Below, piece after piece: positions 15,905-24,127 of a stretch of DNA of 64,000 bases. The stretch lies in contig NZ_WXYO01000002.1 of assembly GCF_009901585.1 (NCBI RefSeq), forward strand, positions 652,769 through 716,768. The letters run 5' to 3'. The first letter of the stretch is position 1. Each line of letters starts with the position of its first letter. The DNA comes from Poritiphilus flavus. Its GTDB lineage: Bacteria; Bacteroidota; Bacteroidia; Flavobacteriales; Flavobacteriaceae. The notes beneath the pieces are model-generated. The model was not told where the DNA came from and did not search any database. It saw nothing but the letters and a program-made list of their open reading frames with translations. The position numbers and the translations under genes were made by a program.

Positions 15905-17932
15905 TTATTCCTTATACTTTTCAAACCAGGCCAATACACCGGCAATTTTAGCCACCAGGTTGCTTGGTTGATTGGCTATACCATGCGAGGCACCCGGGAT
16001 CCTTACCATGGCAGATTCCACTTTTTCCAGTTTGAGGGCCGCGTAAAACTGTTCTGATTCGGCAATGGGTGTCCTAAAATCTTCCTCACCTGTAAGAAGC
16101 ATTGTAGGGGTTTCAATATTTCCAACATAGGAGATCGGAGAACGTTTGAGGTAATTCGATGGATCCTCCCAGGGTTTGTTTGGAAACCAGTATTTGTGAA
16201 AAAAACTGGGCCCATCCGCATATAACACAAAACTATACCAGTTTATCACAGGCTTTGCCACAACCGCTGCTTTAAAACGGTTAGTCTTACCAACGATCCA
16301 TGCGGTAAGTACACCGCCACCGCTTCCCCCTGTCACATACAGTCGATTTTCGTCTACAAATCCCTTTTCGAGCACAGCATCCACCCCGGACATCAGGTCC
16401 TCATAGTCATGATTAGGGTAATCGTGATGGATCAGGTTCCCGAATTCTTCTCCGTAACTGGTGCTTCCTCTGGGATTGGTATATAGCACAACATATCCGG
16501 CCGCTGCATAAAGCTGGATTTCCGCTGAAAACACAGAACCGTAACTGGCAAACGGCCCCCCATGGATTTCCAGGATAAGCGGATACTTTTTGTTGGGATC
16601 AAAATCCGGCGGAGTAACCATCCAGCCCTGGATCTCCCGCTGATCAAAGGAGGATTTCCAGCTCAGTTCGCTTACCTTCCCCAGTTTGCGATACGAAAAC
16701 AGATCCTGGTTTAGCCGCGTAAGTCGCTTTTGTGTTTTGTTATTCCGGACAGCCAGGTCTGCGGGATGATCCGTTGCGCCCAGTGTAAATGCCAGGGCTC
16801 CATCCCTTGATACGGAATAAGAAGCTGCATTGTAAGGTCTTCCTAGCGAAAGCCCGCCAAGATTTCCGGCCAGGTTAGTGACCTTGCCTCCCCGGGTTAC
16901 GTAGCCTATCTTGGTTTCACCTCTATCGTCAAACCTGAAGTACAAACCCTTTCCGTCGCCAGCCCATTTCGGACTTTCAATATCCCGGTCCAGGGTGGTG
17001 GATACTTCCGCTGAGCCGCTGCCGTCCGTATTCATCAGATAGAGTTTAGTGAGCTGATATCCCTGGTATCTATCGTCGAAACCCGTGTAAGCGATGGTCT
17101 TTCCGTCAGGAGAAAGTACCGGGCCAAAATCCGGTCCCTTCCTGGACGTGAGTGCCTTGATCCCGCCGTCGGACAGCCTGAGTTCGTAAATTTCACTGTT
17201 GCGTGGCTCAAACTCGTGATCTTCGTTGAGGTTTGCCGTGAAATACAGTTTCTGATCGTCTCGAGACCAAATGGGCGCTCCGTGATCGTGATCTGAATGC
17301 GTTAGCTGCCTTGGGCTTCCGCCGTCCGTCGATAAAACAAACAGTTGTTCATTACCGTTTTTGAGGTAACCCTGACCATCTCCGCGATAGTCCATTTTCT
17401 CGATATATATAGGAGGTTTATTCCATTTGGCTCCCTCTGGTTTGGGAGGTAGTTTGATGATGGATCCCGATTTTTTGGGAACGAACATGGAAAAGGCCAG
17501 GTATTTATCGTCGTAAGACCAGCTTACCGAGCCGGGGCTTTGAGGCATATTGAGCAGTGCCACGGTTTCCCGGGTATCCATCCACATCATGAATAATTTC
17601 ATTTTCCGATCCTGCATATTGGACTTAAAAACGATCTTCTTGCCGTCGTGGGACCATTTTGGAGCAAAGTCATTCTGATTCCCACTGGTCAGGGGTCTGT
17701 TCTGGCTGCCGTCGAAGTTTACGATCCAGAGATTAGACAGGTTCTTGTCCGTCATTACATCTTTAAAATTCCGCACATAAATGACCTGTTTTCCATCTGG
17801 TGATATCTGCGGATCCGAAACGTATTCCATATTAAAGATATCGAGCAGTTCCAGCTTGGTTTTCTGAGACCATAATTGCGAACCGGCAAGGAGGACTAGA
17901 AGTGGTAAATAATAGGGTTTGAGCGTCTTCAT
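15905..17932 (-). CDS. S9 family peptidase (prolyl oligopeptidase / acylaminoacyl peptidase type)
   Basis: 675 residues from the ATG at 17932, which gives a signal peptide (MKTLKPYYLPLLVLLAGSQLWS); an ATG at 17950 would add six residues. The first two thirds form a WD40-like beta-propeller with repeated ISPDGKxVIY, WSHDGKKIVF and LSPDGKTIAYTG turns. The C-terminal third is an alpha/beta hydrolase: nucleophile S537 in VTGGSGGGVLT, an aspartate in LLTGEEDFRTPIAE, and the histidine in GASHGIANQ. Enzymes of this type cut short peptides, often removing N-terminal acyl residues or dipeptides; this one is exported, probably to the periplasm. It lies 44 bp upstream of the small membrane protein gene in the same direction. 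Confidence 0.92.
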   Translation of the reverse strand: MKTLKPYYLPLLVLLAGSQLWSQKTKLELLDIFNMEYVSDPQISPDGKQVIYVRNFKDVMTDKNLSNLWIVNFDGSQNRPLTSGNQNDFAPKWSHDGKKIVFKSNMQDRKMKLFMMWMDTRETVALLNMPQSPGSVSWSYDDKYLAFSMFVPKKSGSIIKLPPKPEGAKWNKPPIYIEKMDYRGDGQGYLKNGNEQLFVLSTDGGSPRQLTHSDHDHGAPIWSRDDQKLYFTANLNEDHEFEPRNSEIYELRLSDGGIKALTSRKGPDFGPVLSPDGKTIAYTGFDDRYQGYQLTKLYLMNTDGSGSAEVSTTLDRDIESPKWAGDGKGLYFRFDDRGETKIGYVTRGGKVTNLAGNLGGLSLGRPYNAASYSVSRDGALAFTLGATDHPADLAVRNNKTQKRLTRLNQDLFSYRKLGKVSELSWKSSFDQREIQGWMVTPPDFDPNKKYPLILEIHGGPFASYGSVFSAEIQLYAAAGYVVLYTNPRGSTSYGEEFGNLIHHDYPNHDYEDLMSGVDAVLEKGFVDENRLYVTGGSGGGVLTAWIVGKTNRFKAAVVAKPVINWYSFVLYADGPSFFHKYWFPNKPWEDPSNYLKRSPISYVGNIETPTMLLTGEEDFRTPIAESEQFYAALKLEKVESAMVRIPGASHGIANQPSNLVAKIAGVLAWFEKYKE

Positions 17933-17989
17933 AATGTTGAATTTAGTCATGTTTTAAAGATAGGCAATTCGGCCTTCTGAGCTTGCCTG

Positions 17990-18020
17990 AAAAAAGCAAA
18001 ACCCGGAATTTCTTCCGGGT
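17990..18020 (-). terminator. Terminator after the secreted protein gene at 18074
   Basis: ACCCGGAA-TTTC-TTCCGGGT (18001-18020) is a perfect 8-bp stem with a 4-base loop. On the minus strand it is followed by TTTTGCTTTTTT. It lies between the stop of the gene at 18074-18841 and the start of the peptidase gene, so these are separate transcripts. Confidence 0.88.
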
Positions 18021-18073
18021 ATTACTCTTTTGGTTAGGTTATGGAGTTTCTTAAGCTCCTGAAATACAAGGAT

Positions 18074-18841
18074 TCAATTTTCCGCGACGGCAGTAACGGA
18101 TCCATCAGTCCCGCTCAGATCTGCCCTGAACATCCACAATTCCTGACGGTCTCCGTCGGTTGTAGCTTCAATCTCTTTTAGAAATTCAGCAAAAGTCCCT
18201 TCTCCGTGAACTTCTTCATACCACTGCGGGAATTTATTGTCGCGCCCCATCCAGGCTGATTTGTCAAAAAAGTCTACCCATACGTAATCCTGTCCGTTAT
18301 TATTGGCCAACTCGTTAAAATAAGAGCCCCAGGTACGATCCGGATCCTTTGCTTTGAAGACCTTTTGTACCTTGTCCATCAGGGCTACGAATTCCATTGC
18401 CTTAAAGCGCTTGATATCCATCATAAAGATGGACAGGTTTTTAAGGGTAAAATCCTTGGAAAAATTAGAGTGTGCAGGATCACCTTTCCAATAGGTTGTT
18501 TCCATTTCCGGTAATGCGTGAGCAGCGACGTTGGTATTCCAATCTGCGGTGTGTGCCGCATCCGGATTACCGGCGGCATCCATGGCTTCCCAGGCTGTAG
18601 GTCCCATACTCCATATGTATTTCCCGGAGTTTTCACCGCTGGCTACCCAAAATACGTTGACCTGGTTAGGCCCTTCGGCATGGTATTTTTTGTTATGTGC
18701 TGCAACACCAGCCTCAAACTCGGCGATCTTTTCGGGATTGGGAGTCATCATAACATTCATAAACAGCGGGGCCGGGGGCCGGCTCTCCTGTGCCAGTATC
18801 AGGGCGGGTATCAGCAATAAGGTAAATAGTAAATTCTTCAT
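18074..18841 (-). CDS. Secreted protein of unknown function, paired with the next gene
   Basis: 255 residues with a signal peptide (MKNLLFTLLLIPALILAQ). I do not recognise a named family. The mature part seems to have two similar halves, each beginning with a strand-rich segment (PLFMNVMMTPNPEKIAEFEAG and LSIFMMDIKRFKAMEFVALMD), followed by a helix, and later aromatic segments (KYIWSMGPTAWEAMD and DYVWVDFFDKSAWMG). That layout resembles a duplicated ferredoxin-like (dimeric alpha/beta barrel) fold, but this is only an impression. The gene lies 26 bp after a gene for a protein of the same length and layout (18868-19638), and the two probably form an operon ended by the terminator at 17990-18020. 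Confidence 0.75.
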   Translation of the reverse strand: MKNLLFTLLLIPALILAQESRPPAPLFMNVMMTPNPEKIAEFEAGVAAHNKKYHAEGPNQVNVFWVASGENSGKYIWSMGPTAWEAMDAAGNPDAAHTADWNTNVAAHALPEMETTYWKGDPAHSNFSKDFTLKNLSIFMMDIKRFKAMEFVALMDKVQKVFKAKDPDRTWGSYFNELANNNGQDYVWVDFFDKSAWMGRDNKFPQWYEEVHGEGTFAEFLKEIEATTDGDRQELWMFRADLSGTDGSVTAVAEN

Positions 18842-18867
18842 TTTCGTAGTGTTTGTTATTTTTTTGA

Positions 18868-19638
18868 TTAGTTGGCAGGCGCATAAGCCATGTCTGGCCT
18901 CATCTGTCCTTCAAAGGCCTCATACTTCTCCAGGGTAGCCTGGAAGCTGCTATAAAGATCCAGCCATTCTTCTCCCATCATTTCATTATTAGCGGCCACT
19001 TTAGCAGCGTAGTCGGCGGCATCTTTAGCAGCAACTGCCACCATAAAGAACTCTCCCCTGGTGCCAAATCCACTTCGGTATACCCTATAGTCCAGTTTGG
19101 ATCCCTTGTCCTCGAACATTTTTTTAATGGCCACAACTTTTTCTTTTACGGCCGCTCTGTTGCCTGGGGTATAATGGAAGTAATGGAATTTTCGATAATC
19201 CTGACCTTCCGGAGTCTGGGTGATCCCTCCAGGCATGTAAGAGAGTTCCGGCTCCAGATGAATAATGTAATTTTGTTCGATGTCGTAGCATTTGTCCATG
19301 CGATCGAACAGCGCACCCATTTTTTCAGGACCCATCTTTTCCGCCAGGGTCGCAAAAACAGGCTTGTCCAGTTGAGCCATGTTCTCTATTGGCCCTACCC
19401 AGAGGTAGCGGTTGTCTACAGTGTTGGTAACTATAGTGTTCACTTCAGGAATATTGTGTGTTTTCATATTGTCCACAAGTTCCTTGCATACACTTTCGTA
19501 TTCTGCAGTCATTGAAGGTTTTACAACATCTTCGTGAACCCAGAAAGCCTGAGAGGAGCTTTTTTCCTGGGCCTTTAGGGCGTTAGGTAAAAGCAATAGT
19601 GCCCCTACCACAAGTAGTGAAATTTTAGTTTGTCTCAT
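18868..19638 (-). CDS. Secreted protein of unknown function, probable paralogue of the neighbour
   Basis: 256 residues with a signal peptide (MRQTKISLLVVGALLLLPNALKAQ). As in the neighbour the mature part shows two halves: FWVHEDVVKPSMTAEYESVCKE with YLWVGPIENMAQLDK, and FHYFHYTPGNRAAVKEKVVAI with FFMVAVAAKDAADYA. In both halves a short strand is followed by a helix that spans about 20 residues, then an aromatic strand with a WVGP- or MVAV-type core. Both proteins are of nearly equal length and are exported, which suggests a pair that works together outside the cytoplasm. No catalytic motif was found. This is the first gene of the probable two-gene operon. Confidence 0.75.
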   Translation of the reverse strand: MRQTKISLLVVGALLLLPNALKAQEKSSSQAFWVHEDVVKPSMTAEYESVCKELVDNMKTHNIPEVNTIVTNTVDNRYLWVGPIENMAQLDKPVFATLAEKMGPEKMGALFDRMDKCYDIEQNYIIHLEPELSYMPGGITQTPEGQDYRKFHYFHYTPGNRAAVKEKVVAIKKMFEDKGSKLDYRVYRSGFGTRGEFFMVAVAAKDAADYAAKVAANNEMMGEEWLDLYSSFQATLEKYEAFEGQMRPDMAYAPAN

Positions 19639-19869
19639 AATCTATGAAGTTGGTTAATACTCAGCTCTTATGATCGGAACAGAGGAGTCAGGCAGATACT
19701 CTCAGGAAGGTTCCGACCATTAATAGGGCAGTCTAAGTTTTACAACAGGGGGATTCGTAGGAATGTAAAAATCCATTGAATATACGCATAAATATCTAAT
19801 TTTCAGAAAATTAAGAGAATAAATTTTGGAAATAAATTCTGTATTTTAGTAGTGAATTAGCCTACAATG

Positions 19870-20484
19870 CTAAGGTAGCTTCTGCTTGTCTTTCATGGCT
19901 TTGGCCACTGCCCTGGACTGTTCCGGTCCTTTCTCTAGATGTCTGATAATCTCCGGATGATCCTGCTCCCGACCTTGGGAAAGTTTATAAGCAGCCTGTA
20001 TTTCTTCTATAATAATATTGAAGCCAACTACCCCTCTTATCTGCCGCATGGTCTTTGGAGATAATCTGTCTACCGATATGGGGTTATCTGAATTTCTCTC
20101 ATATTTATCCACAAGCTTTTTCAGAGATTCCAGAACGGCCTCCTGGTCTAAAATCCGAAGTGTCCCGTAAATATGAACCGCGATATAATTCCAGGTGGGT
20201 ACTTCTTCCTGCTGGTACCAGGAAGAGGAAACATAAGTATGCGGGCCGTTGAAGATACACAATAGCCGTTCTTCTTCTTTGAAGCTTCTCCATTGTGGAT
20301 TTGCCTTGGCAATGTGGCCGACCAGGACATCGCGCCCTTCCTCGTCGGTATCCAGTTCAAGTGGGATATGCGTAGCCCAAGGCCTGCCGTCAACCGTATT
20401 GACAAGAATTCCAAAAGCATTCTGCTTAAGAAAATCCCGTACTTCATCCAGGTTCTTATTTTCGTATTTCGGTGGAATGTACAT
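19870..20484 (-). CDS. PaiB-like FMN-binding negative transcriptional regulator
   Basis: 204 residues, normal for the PaiB family. Typical segments are MYIPPKYENKNLDEVRDFLKQN at the start, ILVNTVDGRPWATHIPLEL, the split-barrel core VGHIAKANPQWRSF, YVSSSWYQQEEVPTWNYIAVHIYG, and RGVVGFNIIIEEIQAAYKLSQ. In Bacillus subtilis PaiB acts with an acetyltransferase in repression of sporulation and degradative enzyme genes; in other bacteria the role is unclear and many members bind a flavin. A palindrome ATTCAC-N7-GTGAAT lies 22 bases upstream of its start. Confidence 0.85.
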   Translation of the reverse strand: MYIPPKYENKNLDEVRDFLKQNAFGILVNTVDGRPWATHIPLELDTDEEGRDVLVGHIAKANPQWRSFKEEERLLCIFNGPHTYVSSSWYQQEEVPTWNYIAVHIYGTLRILDQEAVLESLKKLVDKYERNSDNPISVDRLSPKTMRQIRGVVGFNIIIEEIQAAYKLSQGREQDHPEIIRHLEKGPEQSRAVAKAMKDKQKLP

Positions 20485-20505
20485 TGATGCTGTTCTATTT
20501 TAATT

Positions 20506-20524
20506 ATTCACCACAAGTGTGAAT
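20506..20524. promoter_or_regulatory. Inverted repeat upstream of the PaiB-like gene
   Basis: ATTCAC-CACAAGT-GTGAAT is a perfect 6-bp inverted repeat in the 171-bp divergent region between the PaiB-like gene and the gene at 20656. It has the size of a small dimeric operator but could occur by chance. Confidence 0.3.
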
Positions 20525-20655
20525 GATCCTCTAAATTCCCTACGCAGCCCGGAAATTACAATCCATCTCCCAAATTCCACAATTCAGTAGCTGTTTTTTT
20601 CGGTTTCCCGACCACTGTTTCAAATTTGCGCTGTAAAACCACTAAAATATTACTG

Positions 20656-21282
20656 ATGAAAAAATTGATTTTGATCGCCGTCTTAAGTTTTGCAACTGTA
20701 GGTATGGCCCAGGACAAGTACAGCAAGGGAATGCAAAAGGCATTTCAACTTTGGAAGTCTGAAAAGCCCCAGGAGGCAGCTAATCTTTTTGAACGGATTG
20801 CCATGGCAGAAATGGATAATTGGTTACCTTACTATTACGTAGCTCAGGTAAACACTATCATTTCTTTCGGTGAAACGGACAAGGAAAAACTGACCCAACA
20901 ACTGAACAAGGCACAGGAATTTATCGATCTGGCAAAGGCCATCTCACCAGATAATGCGGAGATCCTGATCCAGCAGGCTATGATCAATACCGCCTGGATA
21001 GCCTTTGACGGCGCCACCTATGGTATGACGTTATCCGGACAAAATGTAGCCCTTTATGCAAAGGCAGCCGAAATAGCTCCGGAAAACCCCAGGGTTGTAT
21101 TTTCCAAGGCAGAATGGGACATGGGTTCCGCAAGGTATTTCGGTAAAGACACCACGCCTTATTGTAAGGATGTTGAGCGCTCCTTGGAACTTTTTGCTAA
21201 CTTTAAACCAGAAACTGATTTTCATCCCAACTGGGGAAAAGACAGGGCGGAGATGATCCTTAAAGGCTGTAAAGAACTCTAG
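20656..21282 (+). CDS. Secreted TPR-like protein of unknown function
   Basis: 208 residues from the ATG at 20656, which gives a signal peptide (MKKLILIAVLSFATVGMAQ). The mature protein is helical with TPR-like pairs (MQKAFQLWKSEKPQEAANLFERIAM, YYYVAQVNTIIS, LAKAISPDNAEILIQQAMI and YAKAAEIAPENPRVVFSKAEWDMG). Such small exported TPR proteins are frequent in Bacteroidota and presumably bind partner proteins. It is 20 bp ahead of the LytS-type kinase gene on the same strand and may be part of the same operon, in which case a role in sensing or assembly of the system is possible. Confidence 0.75.
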   Translation: MKKLILIAVLSFATVGMAQDKYSKGMQKAFQLWKSEKPQEAANLFERIAMAEMDNWLPYYYVAQVNTIISFGETDKEKLTQQLNKAQEFIDLAKAISPDNAEILIQQAMINTAWIAFDGATYGMTLSGQNVALYAKAAEIAPENPRVVFSKAEWDMGSARYFGKDTTPYCKDVERSLELFANFKPETDFHPNWGKDRAEMILKGCKEL

Positions 21283-21302
21283 GATTCTAAAAACCATTTC
21301 AA

Positions 21303-22643
21303 GTGAAAACCGTAAGATTCATTACAAAATCATTTTCCATAGGCCTATTAATAGGCCTTATTTTGAATGTACTATTTACAGGTTTTGAATACCTCTCCGG
21401 ACAGGCAGTTGTGTTTGATCAGACTTTCTGGAAAGAGTTTGGGTATACCATATTATTCGCTATTGGCCTTACGCTGATCAACGAATCATTTTTCACATAT
21501 ATCCACAAAAAGGTAGTTTGGAAGAAATATGCCAGGTATCGACTCCTGGTAGGCGCCCTAGGTGGTGTAGGCCTCACCATGATGGGTATTTTTTGGTTGC
21601 GTATGCTCATTTTTATGGGCTTTGAAGGCTATGACTGGGATACTTTTATAGCGAATGAAAGGGCCATTTACTATGTTATTGCTCTACTTATTACGGTAGT
21701 CATATCCGTAATTTTTCACGCGGTATATTTTTACCGTTCCTTACAGGACAAAAAAGTAAAAGAACAAAAGATCATAGCCGGAACAGCCTCGGCGAAGTTC
21801 GATGCTTTAAAAAACCAGCTGGATCCGCATTTCCTTTTCAACAGCCTCAATGTGCTTACCAGCCTCATAGACGAAGACCCGGACCAGGCGCAAAAATTCA
21901 CGACCTCCTTATCCAAGGTTTACCGCTATGTATTGGAGCAAAAGAACAAAGACCTGGTAAGTGTGGACGAAGAATTGCAATTCGCCAGGACCTACGTACG
22001 GCTGCTTAAAATGAGGTTTGAAGACAGTATTGTATTTGAGATCCCGGACCAGTGTAGCAATCCTGAGGCCAAGATAGTTCCCTTATCACTGCAGTTACTT
22101 CTGGAGAACGCGGTGAAACACAATGTAGTGACAACGGCCAGACCGCTTCATATTAAGGTCAGTGAACACGATGGTATGCTTAGGGTAAGCAATAATCTTC
22201 AGGAGAAGCAAGTAGTCAAGAAAAGTAGCGGGGTAGGCCTGCAGAACATCCAACAACGCTACAGCATCCTCACAGACCGGAGAGTGACGATAAATAAGAA
22301 CGGCACGGACTTCAGTGTAGATCTTCCTATGCTTACCAGGAGGATATCAACCATGGAAACACAGAAAACTTATATCCGGGACAAGCGCTATCAGAAAGCA
22401 AAAGAAAAAGTGGAGGCGATAAAAGGTTTTTATGGGAATGTTACTGCCTATTGTATTGTAATCCCCTTTCTTATCTGGCTCAACCTACGGACCACTAGTT
22501 TCCCGTGGGTAATATTCCCTATGCTGGGCTGGGGCTTTGGCTTGCTTATGCACGGGATGGAAGCCTATGGTTACAATCCCCTGCTCGGTAAACGATGGGA
22601 GGAGAAGAAGATCAAGGAACTGATGGAAAAGGACGATTTTTAA
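21303..22643 (+). CDS. LytS-family sensor histidine kinase fused to a C-terminal 2TM domain
   Basis: 446 residues starting at a GTG (21303). Four N-terminal membrane helices (about 10-30, 45-66, 80-105, 121-145) precede the His_kinase domain with the phospho-acceptor H176 in LKNQLDPHFLFNSLNVL and an ATPase domain with LLLENAVKHN and a late GVGLQNIQQR. After about residue 355 an additional segment begins (KRYQKAKEKVEAIKGFYGN, two hydrophobic helices, GMEAYGYNPLLGKRWEEKKIKELM). This is the 2TM domain, and it is the same module that occurs as four free-standing proteins immediately downstream. The fusion links kinase and 2TM modules directly. The partner regulator is the LytTR protein at 24128. 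Confidence 0.92.
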   Translation: MKTVRFITKSFSIGLLIGLILNVLFTGFEYLSGQAVVFDQTFWKEFGYTILFAIGLTLINESFFTYIHKKVVWKKYARYRLLVGALGGVGLTMMGIFWLRMLIFMGFEGYDWDTFIANERAIYYVIALLITVVISVIFHAVYFYRSLQDKKVKEQKIIAGTASAKFDALKNQLDPHFLFNSLNVLTSLIDEDPDQAQKFTTSLSKVYRYVLEQKNKDLVSVDEELQFARTYVRLLKMRFEDSIVFEIPDQCSNPEAKIVPLSLQLLLENAVKHNVVTTARPLHIKVSEHDGMLRVSNNLQEKQVVKKSSGVGLQNIQQRYSILTDRRVTINKNGTDFSVDLPMLTRRISTMETQKTYIRDKRYQKAKEKVEAIKGFYGNVTAYCIVIPFLIWLNLRTTSFPWVIFPMLGWGFGLLMHGMEAYGYNPLLGKRWEEKKIKELMEKDDF

Positions 22644-22769
22644 TCTCCTTTTTCGCATTACAATTCATCCCTTAAAAATCACAATTCGGGAATTCACTTT
22701 TTTAAAACCACCGCGTAATTTGGAAATTTGACATGTATTAATAACCTAGACAAAACGACAAAAAATATC

Positions 22770-23051
22770 ATGGAAAATTTCAGATCGGATGACAAATATT
22801 TAAGAGCAAAGGAAAGGGTAGAGGCTATCAAAGGCTTTTACTGCAACCTCACTGCCTATTGCATTATTATTCCGCTTCTTATAATGCTTAACTTATGGAC
22901 TACCAGTTTCCCCTGGGTCTTATTCCCAATCGTAGGATGGGGCTTTGGACTGGTGATGCACGGTATAGAAGCTTACAATGCCAATCCACTTTGGGGAAAG
23001 CGCTGGGAGAATAAGAAGATCAAAGAACTCATGGAAAAAGAGGACTTCTGA
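22770..23051 (+). CDS. 2TM domain protein 1
   Basis: 93 residues from the ATG at 22770; an earlier in-frame ATG at 22728 adds a stretch unlike the family. The order is KYLRAKERVEAIKGFYCN, two membrane helices (about 25-45 and 52-70), then the C-terminal NPLWGKRWENKKIKELMEKEDF. The C-terminal tail is nearly the same as in the kinase-fused copy at 21303-22643, so this gene and the kinase tail are close duplicates. Function of the 2TM family is unknown; both ends are expected in the cytoplasm. Confidence 0.88.
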   Translation: MENFRSDDKYLRAKERVEAIKGFYCNLTAYCIIIPLLIMLNLWTTSFPWVLFPIVGWGFGLVMHGIEAYNANPLWGKRWENKKIKELMEKEDF

Positions 23052-23100
23052 ATTCGAGACAAACCGAAAATAAATAACAAGATAACAATACTACAATACC

Positions 23101-23403
23101 ATGGAAGACCTGAACAAACAGAATAAATATCTAAGAGCAAAAGAACGCGTAGACGAGCTAAAGAAATTCTACGCCAACCTCACAGCCTATGTCCTGGTGA
23201 TCTCACTGCTGGCGGCCATAAACTACTGGACCAACGATTGGAGATATATGTGGTTCCTATGGGCCGCATTTGGATGGGGAATCGGACTGTTTTTTCACGC
23301 GATAAACACCTTTAACCTTAACCCTTTCTTTAACAAGGATTGGGAAGAACGAAAGATCAAGGAGTTTATGGAAAAAGATGAGCAAAAAGGAAGATGGGAG
23401 TAA
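23101..23403 (+). CDS. 2TM domain protein 2
   Basis: 100 residues. It begins with KYLRAKERVDELKKFYANLTAYV, has two membrane helices with a tryptophan-rich turn (NYWTNDWRYMWFLWAAFGWGIG), and ends with NPFFNKDWEERKIKEFMEKDEQ. The family core W-E-x-KKI/RKI-KEFM is retained. It is 49 bp after the previous copy. Confidence 0.88.
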   Translation: MEDLNKQNKYLRAKERVDELKKFYANLTAYVLVISLLAAINYWTNDWRYMWFLWAAFGWGIGLFFHAINTFNLNPFFNKDWEERKIKEFMEKDEQKGRWE

Positions 23404-23429
23404 ACCAGATCACTAACAACTACATCGTT

Positions 23430-23747
23430 ATGGAAAATTATGACCAAGATAAACTGAGACGCGCCCGCAGAAGGGTAGATGAACTCAAAGGTTTCTATAT
23501 CCACTTTGTAATATATCTGGCGGTAAACGCCTTTATCATGGTGAATATATTTATCCGCTCCCTGGAGGATGGAGAGAGCTTCTGGAGGTTCGGAACCTTT
23601 GCTACCGCGTTCTTCTGGGGGATAGGTGTTGCATTTCACGCCTCCAAGGTCTTTAATTTAAACCCATTCCTTGGAAAAAAGTGGGAAGAGCGGCAGATCC
23701 AGAAATATATCGATAAGGATAAGGAAGAAGCTGAGAAATACCAGTAA
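23430..23747 (+). CDS. 2TM domain protein 3
   Basis: 105 residues from the ATG at 23430; an in-frame ATG at 23394 overlaps the end of the previous gene and is less likely. The N-terminal RRARRRVDELKGFYIHFVI, two helices, and KVFNLNPFLGKKWEERQIQKYIDKD show the family pattern. The linker between the helices (SLEDGESFWRFGTFATAF) is longer and more polar than in copies 1 and 2. Confidence 0.87.
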   Translation: MENYDQDKLRRARRRVDELKGFYIHFVIYLAVNAFIMVNIFIRSLEDGESFWRFGTFATAFFWGIGVAFHASKVFNLNPFLGKKWEERQIQKYIDKDKEEAEKYQ

Positions 23748-23757
23748 GCAAGCGATC

Positions 23758-24087
23758 ATGGAACAGAATCAATCAGACAGCTATTTAAGGGCTAAAAAGA
23801 AAGTAGACAGGATCAAGGGGTTCTATAGACACCTGGGTATTTATATTGTGATAAACCTTGTATTGTTGGGTCTTAAGGTGTATTTTTTCAAAATAGTTCC
23901 GAACGATAATTTTTCGGAAAGTTTTGTGTATTGGCTTGATTGGAATATCATTTCCACTCCAATTATCTGGGGAGTCGCGATCATCATTCACGGCCTTGTG
24001 GCATTTCAGCACGCCTTCACCTTCATCGATAGATGGGAAGACCGGAAGATCCGCAAATTTATGGATGAAGACCAAAACGAGATCTAA
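23758..24087 (+). CDS. 2TM domain protein 4
   Basis: 109 residues from the ATG at 23758, 10 bp after the previous stop; the longer open frame from 23671 overlaps copy 3 in another frame and is rejected. It has YLRAKKKVDRIKGFYRH, two membrane helices separated by an extended polar linker (FKIVPNDNFSESFVYWLDW), and a tail DRWEDRKIRKFMDEDQ. It lies 40 bp upstream of the LytTR response regulator. Confidence 0.87.
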   Translation: MEQNQSDSYLRAKKKVDRIKGFYRHLGIYIVINLVLLGLKVYFFKIVPNDNFSESFVYWLDWNIISTPIIWGVAIIIHGLVAFQHAFTFIDRWEDRKIRKFMDEDQNEI

Positions 24088-24127
24088 ATAAATCAACAAG
24101 AAGAGAAGAAACAGACTGCAGATTGCC

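Noticed and set aside
15905-17932. GGSGGG in place of GGSYGG at the S9 peptidase nucleophile as evidence for inactivity
   Set aside because: The serine, aspartate and histidine of the triad are all present and the glycine variant is known in this branch of the family.
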